DNA of 64,000 nt from the NCBI GenBank assembly GCA_030248135.1, contig JASANC010005099.1, forward strand, positions 26,436 through 90,435, read 5' to 3'. The notes beneath the pieces were generated by a model. It searched no databases. It saw only the letters and a program-made list of their open reading frames with translations, and was not told the origin of the DNA. Positions 24,825 to 40,851 of the stretch are shown piece after piece. This DNA is from Theristus sp. LFF4_11 (lineage: Eukaryota > Nematoda > Chromadorea > Monhysterida > Xyalidae). Every line of letters starts with the position of its first letter. Within the stretch, counting starts at the first letter, position 1. The position numbers and the translations under genes are program-made.

Positions 24825-26249
24825 GGTACTCCTTCAAAATACGGGTCCGCTCAAATTTAATCGCAGCGCGCTGATTGATGGCTCAAATGAAAGCCCTCGT
24901 TCTGCTGAGTAATCCTGTGTATGGGTTTTTTGAAATTCATAAATTTGAAGAAGTTATTTGAATTTGAAATTTTAGATAGAGTGGGTCTGTGGTGAGCTTG
25001 TCAAGTGCACTGAATGTTGTATTTATGTGCTTGATGGATATTTATGATGGATACCGTTCACATGATGGCATGAAACAGTCATACGTCTGAAATTGGTGCC
25101 CACAGGTTACGGTAGCGGCAGTTTTGGGTCTTGACACGAAGTTGCAGAAAACCACTTTGTTTCTTGTGAATAACACTTGAAACCTTTTAGAAACATGCAG
25201 CATTATAACAGAATGTCAAAAACCGGATTTCAAGGATTACGGTAACTCTGCAGTAGGTCTCGACACGATTGCTTAAAAACGTCCTTTTATTGCCAAGAAA
25301 AGCTACTAGAATGATGGATGGTTGACATGATTGGTGGGTTGTCAGAAAACTTTGACATCGCAGTCGTGAAAATGAGAAAGTATGCCAATGAAACCCGGTA
25401 ACGAATGCAGCAAGTGACTCGAAGGGTCGCGAACAAATGTCTTCTCAAGCAAAAATGTTGTGTAACATTAGCTGCGTTTGTACATGTAGTAAAAGTAGCG
25501 ATGTCACCCTGAGAGTGGCTATACAGCACATCCCAATTTCGTAGCCGCCGTTTGCTGAACGTCGCTGAATGGGACAGCCGAGTGTTTTCTGAGTTCCGTT
25601 GCATGTTTCTAAAAGGTTTCAACTGTTATTCACAAAATAACTGAAAACAAAGTGGTTTTCAGCAACTTCGTGTCAAGACCCAAAACTACCGCTACCGTAA
25701 CCCGTGGGACCAAACTTCCGACATATGACTGTTACAGGCAATCATGTGAACGGCATCCATCATTCTAGTAGCTTATCTTGGCAATAAAAGGACGTTTTTA
25801 AGCAATCGTGTCGAGACCTACTGCAGAGTTACCGTAATCCTTGAAATCCGGTTTTTGACATTCTGTTATAATGCTGCATGTTTCTAAAAGGTTTCAAGTG
25901 TTATTCACAAGAAACAAAGTGGTTTTCTGCAACTTCGTGTCAAGACCCAAAACTGCCGCTACCGTAACCCGTGGGCACCAATTTCAGACGTATGACTGTT
26001 TCATGCCATCATGTGAACGGTATCCATTATAAATATCCATCAAGCACATAAATACAACATTCAGTGCACTTGACAAGCTCACCACAGACCCACTCTATCT
26101 AAAATTTCAAATTCAAATAACTTCTTCAAATTTTTGAATTTCAAAAAACCCATACACAGGATTACTCAGTAGAACGAGGGCTTTCATTTGAGCCATCAAT
26201 CAGCGCGCTGCGATGAAATTTGAGCGGACCCGTATTTTGAAGGAGTACC
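24825..26249. mobile_element. 1.4-kb foldback element with 9-bp duplication
   Basis: The ends are GGTACTCCTTCAAAATACG and its complement. TCTGGAAAG flanks both sides (24816-24824 and 26250-26258). The 9-bp duplication and long terminal inverted repeats fit a Mutator-like (MULE) foldback element. Arms of several hundred bases face a short centre near 25300-25600. No transposase is seen. Confidence 0.78.
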
Positions 26250-26552
26250 TCTGGAAAGTTCCGCCACACGGGAGGGAGTCATTCGGGAGGCGATTGCACA
26301 TCAAATGTGGTTCTTCGAACTCCCTGGTTGATTTAGCAAAACTTTGATTTTTAATTTTTTTTTAAATTAAAAAAAAACAAAAATGACGATTTTTGTTTTT
26401 TTGACAACCCTAGTCAAAACAGCTTTATTTCATTCTGAAAGTGCCATTCGAACTCAGCCCAGCGCGTCACCCACCCCCCCCCCCCCGCACTTTCGCCTGT
26501 TAACAACGCTACCGAAAAACCGAAACCTGAATAACAATTGATAAGATTCAAG

Positions 26553-28857
<2,305 letters not shown>

Positions 28858-29736
28858 GTTCTCACCACGGTGCATCTCGCGGAGCCGTGCAACATTCACA
28901 TCATGACCGTTATTGATTGCCCCAGTTTACTGAATCGTTTGTTTTGCTCAAAGTGGCTGTGTTAGGTGGTTTTGCTGTGGTTATTCGCATTATTGTTGTC
29001 AACTGTGATTTTGTGAGCGTTCTCAAGTTCATTCTAGTAGATTTTGTTTGCCTTTTCTTTTTTTGAAACTCAATTTTATCATTTGATCAATGTGTTTAAT
29101 GTGGCCTTTCACGTTCATTCAAATCCTGTTGTTAAGCTGGCTGTGCTTTCTTGTTTTCAGGAAAAACAGCGTCTTGAACTTTATTACAGTCTGTTTTGTG
29201 CAATGCAGTTACTGTGTTTTTTGTGATGAAAAATAAATGGGTGTGTCGTGTAATCAAAACTGTTTCCGTAATAGGAAGCTGTTCAGTTCATTTCTGCAGT
29301 TTGATTTTGAAACCATGAAATGCGGACATTGAACCAACAGCAATCTAAAACAAGGTAGAGTTCAAAATGCGACAGAAATGGGCGAACGGGGCGGCGTAAT
29401 AATAAGCTGGCGTGTCATTTTCATAACATGGCTTGGTCTTTCTGCGTTTTTCAAGTGTATCTCTGTTTCAGTCGCTAAAATAATACTAGGTTAAAATGCA
29501 GCGCACTGTTGCTGGGGAACCACGCCACACGTTGCTCTCTGCTGTTTGCTGCTCTCGTCAAAATGTGACAGGGACTGACTGCGCTTGTGCGCCTCTTATG
29601 CGACAGATTTTTTATCCCTGGCGTGTGGCAAGGTAACTCATAACCGCCCCATTGAACGGAAACCCCGGGACGCAGTTATTCTTCTATTTTTGGAAAGAGA
29701 TGCAGGCATCATCGGAAAAAGTTTGAAACCTCGAGT
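28858..29736. other. 3' region of the cyclophilin gene and spacer
   Basis: AT-rich sequence holding the presumed 3' untranslated region; AATAAA is at 29232-29237. No other gene is recognised. Confidence 0.4.
29232..29237 (+). promoter_or_regulatory. Candidate poly(A) signal of the cyclophilin gene
   Basis: AATAAA about 375 bases after the stop codon, followed by a GT-rich stretch. It is the first clear signal downstream. Confidence 0.45.
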
Positions 29737-29819
29737 CCATCGAGTGGGATTCGCACCCACGTCCCTGGTTTTCCGGACCAGTGCTTTTGAGTTCAGACCA
29801 CTTGACCACCAGCACCAGG
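29737..29819 (-). tRNA. tRNA-like relic with A and B boxes
   Basis: On the minus strand a good A box (TGGTCAAGTGG) and a near-consensus B box (GGTGCGAATCC; the usual third T is replaced by G) are spaced as in a tRNA. A 5-bp stem CTGGT/ACCAG encloses CCGGAAA, which would place GGA (Ser) as the anticodon but lacks the universal T33. A T-arm stem GTGGG/CCCAC is intact. The two acceptor strands do not pair. It is best read as a tRNA pseudogene or tRNA-derived element, not a working tRNA. Confidence 0.45.
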
Positions 29820-30219
29820 GCTCGTTGTCTAAAAACATTTGTCATGCATAAATAGAAAACGATTCCATTCATGCAATGATAAAATGTGCTTGGAGCTCAC
29901 TTCTATGAGCGAACTGCCACCGCCGCAGCACGAAAGACATTTTGAAATTTGTGGCCGTGTTTCATTTGCTTTGTTGACCATGTAAATATCGCTGGCCTGT
30001 ATAAACGTTGCTGTGATGTGCATTGTGATCACGCGCAGCCATGAAACTTGTTGATGCCTTTGTGCAATTGAAAGTGTCGAACGTCAGTGCTTGACAAGCC
30101 TTCGACTTTGCTTAGAAAATGTTTTGAGCTTTCACAAACAAAGCACATACTGAAGGAGTGCGAACACAATTCCATTTTGAATGTTGTGTCGTAGATTTGT
30201 TACACATGATCTCACCGTT
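29820..30219. other. Spacer upstream of the ET-module gene
   Basis: No gene, repeat family or RNA is recognised. It holds the presumed promoter of the 30220 gene. Confidence 0.35.
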
Positions 30220-30769
30220 ATGAAGGCTGTTTTGAATTATAATAGCCTGATTGTGTGGGCAGCAGCAATGACTTACTTGTGTATTCTGTCACGCACGGAC
30301 GCACGTCGATGCTACCAGGAGGAAAATTTGAACTTGACGTTTGGCGCCATGAATTTGAAGCGGCAGACACGACGCAAAGAGTGCCTTGCGTATAACTGGT
30401 GCGCAAAGATACAAAGCTCAGGTTGCATTCGGCTTTTTAAAATCAGTATGAAATGGTGGCGTGACGAATGTCAGCCAATCAGAGCCTTGAAAACAACCAA
30501 GCATGTGTGCAGGTCTGGCGCTGTTCCAGTGGCAAGGCACACTGCGCACCTGCGATGGTGCCGACGACGCTTGTGAACGCCACGGTGGCCACGGCTGCTT
30601 CCAGGCACACAACTTTGGCACCCTCACTGGCAACGTGATCCTGTGCTGCTGCCGCGCCAACTTTTGCAACTCTGCACCACCCGTGAACAGTATTTTCATC
30701 GGTAATCACTGTCTGTTGGTTGTTTTTCACTCTGTATTATTTGTGTTTTTATGGCTTCTGATTTTTTAA
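30220..30769 (+). CDS. Secreted Cys-rich protein resembling nematode ET module
   Basis: ET modules are nematode Cys-rich extracellular domains of unknown function. Proposed exons are 30220-30421 and 30513-30769. The start is the ATG that gives a clean signal peptide (MKAVLNY, then a hydrophobic core to DARRC); an earlier in-frame ATG lies at 30181. The mature part has the expected cysteine order: RRCY, KECLAYNWC, LRTCDGADDAC, GHGC, LCCC, NFC. The reading frame ends in a hydrophobic stretch (LLVVFHSVLFVFLWLLIF) that could be a membrane or GPI-anchor signal. However, a good donor (GTAATC at about 30702) and acceptor (TTTTTTAACTCAG) could remove it and give a short tail. An AATAAA at 30985-30990 fits the 3' end. 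Confidence 0.6.
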
Positions 30770-30984
30770 CTCAGCAAACAAAATGGTATTTTTAGGCTCT
30801 TCCACATTTCCCTGTGAATGTACGTACACCGATGTATAATTTTGTCTCTTCCAATTTGTTTTCTACAAGTGGCGTCCTGTTTTTGTTTTGTTTCGGTTTT
30901 GTAATTTTATTGTCAGTTATATTTGCAAATTGATACGTGTAAACATTTGAACAATTTGGCGATCATTGCACTTGAAACGTTCAG

Positions 30985-30990
30985 AATAAA
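30985..30990 (+). promoter_or_regulatory. Candidate poly(A) signal of ET-module gene
   Basis: AATAAA about 216 bases beyond the stop of the 30220-30769 gene. Confidence 0.4.
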
Positions 30991-31029
30991 CACAGGAAAC
31001 GAACAGCAATACAAAGCATGGCGTTGTTT

Positions 31030-31528
31030 TCATCGTTTCTTCGTTTTTCTGAAACACGGATTTTGATCAGGCGTCAACGAGGGATCGTTCGTTGGCGGGC
31101 ACTCAATCGAGTTCGGCAGTTGCTGGTCAACCGGAATCGACGGGTCATCCGGTCGCACTCCCACCTGAGTTTTTGATACAATTCGACATTTTAACTCACT
31201 CAACTTTCACTCATTGGCTTTTTTTAATGAAACGATAGAAACAGAAAAGAAATGAGAGAAATGCAAGTGCAACCGACGGGTTTGTCGAGCGCGTCCGCAG
31301 CGATGCGTCCATAGAACTTTGTTTGTGCGTGTTCGCTCAGTTGGGCCAACAAAGCGCCAAGCTCGATTGCTTCGTGCTCGGGCAAATGATCACAGAACGC
31401 CTGAGAAAATTGTTTGAACTCTTCAATGGTAGATTGCTGGGACGGTTGTGCGGCTTGGACGGACAGACTAATTGGCGCAAACAAACCAGAGATGCAATGA
31501 CGGCAGTCAGTACTATTCGAGCCAACAT
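31030..31528 (-). CDS. Small secreted protein, unrecognised, with a frame break
   Basis: I do not recognise the family. Exon 2 (31164-31030) encodes 44 acidic, Pro-rich residues ending FRKTKKR. It joins in phase to exon 1, which ends at 31278 (ADALDKP). Exon 1 carries helical sequence with EFKQFSQAFC, LPEHEAIELGALLAQL and AQTKFYGRIAADAL. The only nearby signal peptide (ATG at 31528, MLARIVLTAVIASLVC) is in another frame. The change of frame falls around 31480, where no believable intron fits. This is a one-base frameshift, a sequencing error or a missed upstream exon. Two Cys are in the mature part. Confidence 0.45.
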
Positions 31529-32408
31529 AGCCGTTTCGGGAATTTCAGCGTTGGTTATAGTTGCAGACGTTTATTTTTTTTTAAAGTGAATTACCTATTT
31601 CAAGTTTCAATATTTCAACTTCGACACTGTGCGCAGCAACTATTTTAACCGACCGGACCAGAATTGCAGAAGTTAGGGACAAGAAACAATGCAATGTGTT
31701 GTTATTGTGCGTGCTTTGTCGTTGACAACAATTTGTTCATGAGTGAACATCAGATCATTGAAAATTTGTTTCAAAAAAAATCGTTTTTGTTTACGTTCGT
31801 GCGTTTGTATGGGCGCGTAAGTGTGCGCAAAAACTGTTCTGAATAAAATTACAATGAAAAAAAACGTTTTAACTTGCTAATGTACTTGTTTATTCTGAAC
31901 AACAACCAATAACCCTGCGGTTTCGTAAAATATGAATATCAGATCCGCATTCAGATTATTGGATTTTTTAATGGAAATTTATTTACTACCTTAAAAAAGC
32001 GGATCTCTATTGGAGAAACGTGAGGTCGTATGACTATGAATGCAACTCGACAACATCATCAGTAAATTCAAAAAATCCCGAACAGAGTCGAAAGCAGGCT
32101 TTATTTTGAAACTGTCAGTTTTATTTTTTTTCACACAAGCAAAACAAAACCCTGAGTCAGCCCATCATGCAAGGTACTGGATTGAACTGTATCAAATCTT
32201 ATTATGTTGAACATCGGTGCTTTTTGTCGAACAAAAAACTTGGCGTCGCGTTGAGCCAAAAAAATTGTAAGGTGCTCAGATTATAAATTCTTGAGGTTGG
32301 AAAATTGGTGGATTGGTCTGATTCATTAGTACAGTTGCAGTTTGCCATTGAAACGTCAGCACAGCCTGCAGAGACAGTTCACATGAAAGCGTGGCGGCCC
32401 GGTTGCAA
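31529..32408. other. Spacer with 3' region of the collagen gene
   Basis: AT-rich. A minus-strand AATAAA at 32100-32105 is a candidate poly(A) signal about 300 bases past the collagen stop. No gene is recognised. Confidence 0.35.
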
Positions 32409-34538
<2,130 letters not shown>

Positions 34539-36087
34539 TTCTTCGACACCTGACGCCAAATGTAGCAGGTGAGCTAAAAACGCCTGCAGTTTTACAAGCA
34601 TGATTGTTGTTTTTAAAAAAAAATACAATTAATAGCAGAACGTCAAAACCAGCAATAAGCGCCACAAAAACATGACTGTTATGAATCGACGGATATGCTG
34701 CTGATATGCAATCTCATTTGCATCACATCACCATATATCAACAAAACAAAGTGCAGATTATATGCAGACACTACAATCACAGTGACGATCAACGACTGGC
34801 AACCAAAAATGGTAACTGAAAGCGTACAGTCGACCGATTAAATAGTGGGGTCGTGTAAAAATGGGACAGTGCCGTATGTTTTCAGCGGGCTTCGGCAAGA
34901 AATAAGTTTGTTTGTGGCTGTCTCTCATCTGTTTGTTCTTTGTGTTTGGCCAACAACAGTATGCAGATGCGCACTGTATAAACGCGTTGTGTCGTTTTAA
35001 TCAACTGCGCGAGGGTCAGCGAAACAAAAACCATGGCGGTGTGCACCACGTTACAGTCGTCAGCGCATCGTCGTTCATTCCAATGCTGTTCTGTTGTGTT
35101 CCTGTGCACGCACACCGAAAACAATTGCATAACGGGCATCATAAAAACTAAACACGCCACTGCACTGAGATTCTCCAAAACAACACACACGCAACGCGCA
35201 CGCATGAATGCGTTTGAATTTGTAAAATCTGGAATCAGATGCGATGTTGATGTTTAATTCGACGAGCATATCTTGTGTTAACCTAGTGACACAACGGGCA
35301 TGCACAGACACAGCGTGGCATTGTTATCAGTGTGATTGTGGTGAAGGCCATGTGAAACATGTTATTTGTTTGCCGCAATCTGGCCTCGCCGACTGAAAGG
35401 CGTCACGGGGTCAGCTGGCGTGTGCGCCCGGCGCCGCCTGTAATTCACAGTCATGTATCTTTGTAAATATCATCCCACAAACACCCATTCTATATTTTAC
35501 AGTTAATTGATTAACGACGTTGCATAAAACAAAGGGGAAAATTTTCAATTCAAATTTCAAAATTGCAAATTTCAAACGACATGTTGTTGTGAACGTTTCA
35601 GATTTGTTGGCAACTTAAAAACAATCAAGTGACACAGCCAGTGGTTTTGCATTCTTATTTTGACTGTATTCAGCCTGCAAGTTTGCGACTACAACTCAAC
35701 AGCGTAAGCTCATGAAATACCAAACACCAAGTTATATTTTATTTTCACTTCACACAGCGACGATCTCATTTTTGGATTTGCACAAAAACGCCATCACATT
35801 GTGAATCAGGTGCATTACCACTAAAAACAGTATACTAATTACAAAGAACCTTGAACGAATCAAAGTCATATGCTTTGTGTTACAAGTGTTCTCCCTTTCC
35901 TGATTAACTTCAGAATCAAATTTTCTTTTAAATCAACATTACCCAAAATATTCAGAACGTTGTAATACAGTACGGCAATGTTACAAGGCAAGTGGAAAAC
36001 AGCCAATGTAATCGGAGGGAACCAAAACCCGTGACTAATCGTAAAATATATAATGCCTGTCTGAAGCAGTAACAAAATAAACACCAA
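34539..36087. other. Intergenic, no gene supported
   Basis: Presumed collagen promoter region, then unremarkable sequence. Frames of 70-107 codons near 34880-35310 are open on both strands but begin without ATG or lack similarity. I see no RNA gene or repeat family. Confidence 0.35.
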
Positions 36088-36595
36088 CTATATCGTTTCT
36101 TCATTTGGTTCTGCAGCTCAATGCGCGTCGGGTCCTGAGATATGTCCTTTAGATACGATCGGGTCACTTGGGCTTGGGCAAGTTTGAATTGCCGCATCAA
36201 GCATGAAATTGATTTTGCTTTGTACGTCTGCAAACAGCCGCAAACGGGTAGCGGAGAACTAAGGAAAGGAGGTCTTAGGCCCTGAGAACAGTCATCAAAA
36301 GCGTCCTTTTGAGGCAATAAACAACAGCTATTTTAATAATAACACGTTTAAATATAATTTAAAACAGTTCAGATACAATGTAAAACACATAATAAAAACA
36401 AGATTGAGCAGCGGTGATCAAGAAAAACATGCGTGAAATAAGAGAAATCTGTGGGACTCAGTGCTCCTGAGGACGCATGCGCGGCACTCAATTTTCTGCG
36501 TGACCATTTCTCTGCGACTCATTTCTCCGTTCTCAGTTCCGTCACAACCTCTACAAACGCATTGAGACGCAGAACCAAAAGAACAGATAATAACA
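36088..36595. mobile_element. Longer inverted-repeat MITE (relative of 8900-9102)
   Basis: The left end TTTGGTTCTGCAGCTCAATG is matched by the complement of TTTGGTTCTGCGTCTCAATG at the right. The interior shares GATCGGGTCACTTG and GTCTGCAAACAG with the shorter copies. At about 500 bp it is the longest member seen. Confidence 0.65.
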
Positions 36596-37071
36596 CAAAA
36601 ATGCACGAATACAAACTTGCCATGGTAGACGTGAAATCCGTGCGTGACTACTGGTGCTGTCTATTACCTTGTTGTTATCGTAGCAATGCAAATTGAAAGA
36701 CGCCAGGGTAAAAGAAAAGAACATAACAATTGGTCAAAAAGATTGAGGTACCAGAATACGAAAGTAAGAAAGAAGTATCTGACGTTACCAACCGAAACCG
36801 GGGATGTAAAAGTGACAAACTAACAACTAAAGAAAACTCATAACAAAATGCACCCCCACATAGATATTCAAAACTGAAATAAGGAAACGTAAAATACCGG
36901 GAGATAGCGGTCCCACACCCTTGTTGTGACAATGATATGCCCATCGTGTTTTGCGTTACGTTGAAGCTTGAAAGGTGTTCTGAAAAGAGGACTGAAACTG
37001 ATGCTCGATGCTGTGAAACTGGCATCTGTCGTAATTAGTAAAATGAACATTCACTAAGATTGAGATTGAAT
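36596..37071. other. Spacer, no gene recognised
   Basis: It could contain a missed last exon of the 37072-39252 gene, because a good acceptor (AATTACGACAG) occurs near 37027. Nothing conserved is visible. Confidence 0.3.
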
Positions 37072-39252
37072 CTAACCAAACAACGAACTTGAAACTGAAA
37101 ATGAAGAATTGAAAACGAAGACACTGACCAGCGAGACCTGCCACTCGTATTTGATGATCGCTTTCATGACGGCGTCGGCGGGAGTGACGCACTCAAACTT
37201 GTCACCAGCGTGCTTGCGCATCATCACGCTGCCATTCGCATTCAGTTTCTTAATCCTCTGCCGTTTCTTTCCGTCAGCTTTGTTTTCTTGCTCGTCTTCG
37301 CTTGCTGGCTGATGTTCGTCCGTTTGTTGTTCTTGCTTGATTTTCCTCATTTTGCGGCGTTGCATCCTCGGCGACAAACGACGGAACGCAGCAGCGGCAC
37401 TTCGCTCGTCAGCGGTCGCTAGCGAATTGCGCGTCAACCGTTCCCGTTTCAGTCGAATCGTCAATCGAGGCAGCACGCTTGTATCTGAGGGGGTGCTGTT
37501 TGCTGTTGTAGCACTGCAACCATTGTCATATAAGTCGGCATCAACACATTCGCGCTTTATAACCTGCAACAAAAATCACAACCTTTGTGGCAATCAATGT
37601 CATTGTTGTTGCTGCCAACTTCCAGATTTTTTACCCGTCGAAAACTGTGTTTCAAGTCGCTGAAAGCTACAAAAGTAACGAACCGTTGGCGAACGATCAG
37701 CGCTGAGAGTGCAAGCGCGTCTCAACGTGGCACGATTGGCGGGTGGCTGCGTGCGCCGAGCAGTTCGTGGCAGCTGCGTCTGTTGCGGAGTGTCACGCGA
37801 GCACGACACGCCCGGCTGCGTATCGAACAACACCGCCGATCGTGCGTCGGCGTGCTCGAGCGTCTCGTGTGTCGTTTGCAGTGCACCGTGCACGGACTCC
37901 GTGGGCGGCGTTGCTGTGCTGCTGCTGTTGTCGAGCGCTTCTGCTGAATGCTGCTGCGCAGGTTGCTGTGAGCTCGCCGTCAGACTGAACGACGACGACG
38001 TCGGCGAGTCAGAGTCAAGCTGCATGCTCGCAAGCAACGGATCGTTTGTGTGCCCCTGCCCCTGATGCACGCGTGCGTCCATCGGTGTTGCGATCGTCGA
38101 TTCAGCTGCACACGCTAGCTGCAGTGAACAGCAAACATGTCAGTAAACTTGAACATTGAAAACAGAAATCATCAAATAAGCATGTAGCACTGAAAAATTT
38201 TTGAAGCCAAATCTGCAAGCTGCAAGCAAACCATGGGAAACCTGAGTTTCGTCAGTAAGCACTGTATAATCATCATCGTCATCATTCTTAATCGTTTTCT
38301 TCAGCTTCGGACTCGAGTTTAGTGAGCACACATCAGCGTCTGAAACTGCTTGCTGCAATTCAGCTGGCTCTGGAAAGCTCGGGATCGTGTAACTTGACGT
38401 TGCCATTGTTGTTTGTTCAGTCGCCTCTTGCTCCTGCAAAAAAAACGACGTCGACAATACTTACGTTCAACATGCTCTTACAAATATCAATAATTAAAAA
38501 GTTTGTTTGTTTACGGCTGTCACGTTTGTTGCAGAATACAGAGCATGCGAAACATGAAGTATAAGAAGTACAAATGTATCGTGTTTGGTTAAAACACTCC
38601 ATGTTTGGTTGAAGTAAAAACACTCCATTTGTTGCTAAATATGATTTCTTGCAACTCCGATACCGTTGTTTCTTGATTCTTCTCCGAGCTCTGCGCTACT
38701 CCGCAAAAAAGTGACAGGTTTAAACAAACCTAGCGTACAACCTATTCGCACACCAACACATTGTCGAGGTGAATACCTCTATGAAAGACATCACTCGAAC
38801 CAAAGCAGATGACGACTTGGTGCGTTGCACACGGGAAGTGCACGGCGGCGGCAAGTGGTGCAGATCGGGTGGTGACGTGAGTGTGCTTCGCAAGTTAGCC
38901 ACGGCGAGGCGATGCATGGCAGCCGCCTTCAAGCGTTCACAGTCGACAGCGACCAGCGTGGCAGAGTGCTCGGCGTGGGTGTGCTGGTGCAGTGCGTCTT
39001 GCAGCGACTGCACGAACGCAGCGTCACTCAGCAGGAGCACATGTTCGCGCAAGAGTTTATATTTGCGGTGCACGTCGACGATGTCCACCGGTATGTCGAG
39101 CATCTCCAGCTGCGCAGCACTGAACGCAGGGAAACAGCCGTCCAGCACGTCCACCATCGAACACGCCCGCATCTGCCATCGATGCGCCACGAACGCGTGC
39201 GTCACCTGGCCGCGATACGTCACGTACGGGCCGCATTCGTGCGCGCCACGGT
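37072..39252 (-). CDS. Unrecognised, probably nuclear, low-complexity protein (at least 4 exons)
   Basis: Family not recognised. Proposed exons, in transcript order: 39252-38777, 38433-38242, 38118-37684 and 37563-37072. Joins are in phase. The first exon encodes a folded-looking segment with YVTYRGQVTHAFVAHRWQMR and HRKYKLLREHVLLL; its HxWxxR pattern faintly recalls the VHL beta domain, which I do not claim. Exon 2 could start its own protein at ATG 38406 and has an acidic run (five Asp). Exon 3 is Ser/Gln/Thr-rich. Exon 4 has LPRLTIRLKRE, several basic clusters (RRKMRKIK, KKRQRIKK) suitable for nuclear import, and DAVMKAIIKYEWQ. A donor after that motif (37138) may lead to a further exon; read through, the frame stops at 37072. 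Upstream exons may lie beyond the TE cluster at 39.3 kb. Confidence 0.5.
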
Positions 39253-39565
39253 CTGCAGCAGCGCAAAATGGTGAAAACATGCACACAACTGACTCGCTCT
39301 AGATTAGGCGGTTTGAAAAAAATGTACTTTTTTCATTCAATAAAATCCGATTTTTTTGATTTTTGATTTAATTTTTTTTGAAAATTTTCACTTTTACTTT
39401 GCTTTGAAAAATCAATTTTTGGCATATTTTTTTAAAGTTCAACCCAAATTTTCTCCCAAACTTCCTTGTATAATTATTTATATTTCATTATTTGGTCATT
39501 TTGACCGTCGTACTCCATGTTTTTCGATTTGGATAACTTTTGGGGTAAATTTTTACCGTTGAAAT

Positions 39566-40328
39566 TAGGGTTGGCACAGGAAAAAACCGGTTTCTTTTCC
39601 GTTTTAAAACCGGTTTTTTTCAGTTTTTTTCTTGAAAAAATAAAGAACCGGTTTTTTACCTTAAAAATTTTCAAACTTCGTTGTCAAAAATCACAATTCT
39701 TCGTTTGATTGATAAAATGTAAAATTATATTTTTGAAAAACGGTGCAGTGAACTGTGTCGAACTGAACTGGTGAAGCATCATTTTGCAGAAGCTTTTGAG
39801 GCAAGGGTCAAGTGAAATACAAGGTGCCTGACTGACGATGTTGTCGATTTGCAAAGGGTAACTGATGAAATATGTTATTTTTCGAACGCAATCCGCTACC
39901 GGTTTCACTTTGCAGTTCTGCAAATCTCGCCCCCCTAATCGGGGTCAGCTATCCGGTCTCCTTGAAACCGTCCCTCCCCGCTCCCCACACCTACATGGTC
40001 ACTGCCCAGTTTTTGTTTTCAATTTATTGAACGTGCTGCCCTGGAAACCAATAAAAGCGAAATTGGTTTGATTTGAAACAAAAAATTGGGTAGCATTGGG
40101 TGGCAAAAATAGCAAATTGGGTCGGTTGTATGCCCGAAAACAGCATTTTACGCTGCTCAAAATCACTAATTTTGATGTATTTCCTATTTTGAGTTCAAGA
40201 TGCCAAGTTCTGGAAAGTTTAGGAGCTGGGAAGCATTCGGTTTTTTATGGTTTTAAAACGGTTTTAAAACGGAAAAGAAACCGGTTTTTTTCCTGGCAAT
40301 ATAAAAAACCGGTTTTTTACCAACTCTA
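39566..40328. mobile_element. Element M: 763-bp hAT-like MITE with 8-bp duplication
   Basis: The left end TAGGGTTGGCACAGG and the right end (complement TAGAGTTGGTAA) are followed inward by AAACCGGTTT-rich inverted repeats. GTTGAAAT flanks both sides (39558-39565 and 40329-40336). No coding region is recognised inside. Confidence 0.82.
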
Positions 40329-40851
40329 GTTGAAATTACTGGGCTCAATTTAAATGTCGTTTCAGAATTTGTTGTGTTGCAACCCACAGTCGAACCCCAT
40401 AGGGAATCAGCTGATTGGTTGGTGATCATGTGATGCATGCTTTCTGTGCAGGACGACGGACTCTGTCCCCACAGCAATACCTGCATGGTTTTTTGTTAAA
40501 AAAATTAAGCAAACGGCCGAAATTTTTGCGTCAATCCAAGTATTTTGCGTCATCATCATGACATCAGTTTAAAATCGAACGAATAACGTTAACGAAACAA
40601 CGTAAAACTAATTCGAATCCAGACACTTTATGGTTTTTGTTTCAATCGTGACGGCTAAAAAATTTGTTAGATGCCCGCCAAGCGGACCATGACTCGACAG
40701 TCGACACCCTGCCTAAAATTAGCAGTACTTGACAGTTTGTATTTGTTGTTCAGGAAGGTGTTTTTTGACACCCCAAACTTTGGTTTCTGGCAAGACAACT
40801 AAGATTCTAAAGATAAAATTCTGTCAGCTGTGGTGAAAATTTGCTCGTAAG

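Larger units (their letters stand above)
23365..26412 (-). mobile_element. Family F MITE split by three nested insertions
   Basis: Family F sequence runs in reverse from TAGGGTTGTTAAAC at 23365 to ACAACCCTA at 26412. Removing three inserts restores near-continuous F sequence: 23575-24053 (H), 24162-24604 (GATA-rich) and 24825-26249 (palindrome). The flanks GTCAAAAG (23357-23364) and GTCAAAAC (26413-26420) agree at 7 of 8 bases. The right end lies about 140 bases upstream of the cyclophilin start codon. Confidence 0.8.

Noticed and set aside
34882..35311. Open frames of 74-107 codons on both strands, one with a hydrophobic start
   Set aside because: No ATG in the plausible frame, no splice partners and no similarity; both strands are equally open.
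38777..39252. VHL tumour-suppressor ortholog
   Set aside because: Only an HxWxxR-like pattern and a weak YxLxE-like helix resemble VHL; the exon appears joined to long low-complexity exons unlike VHL.
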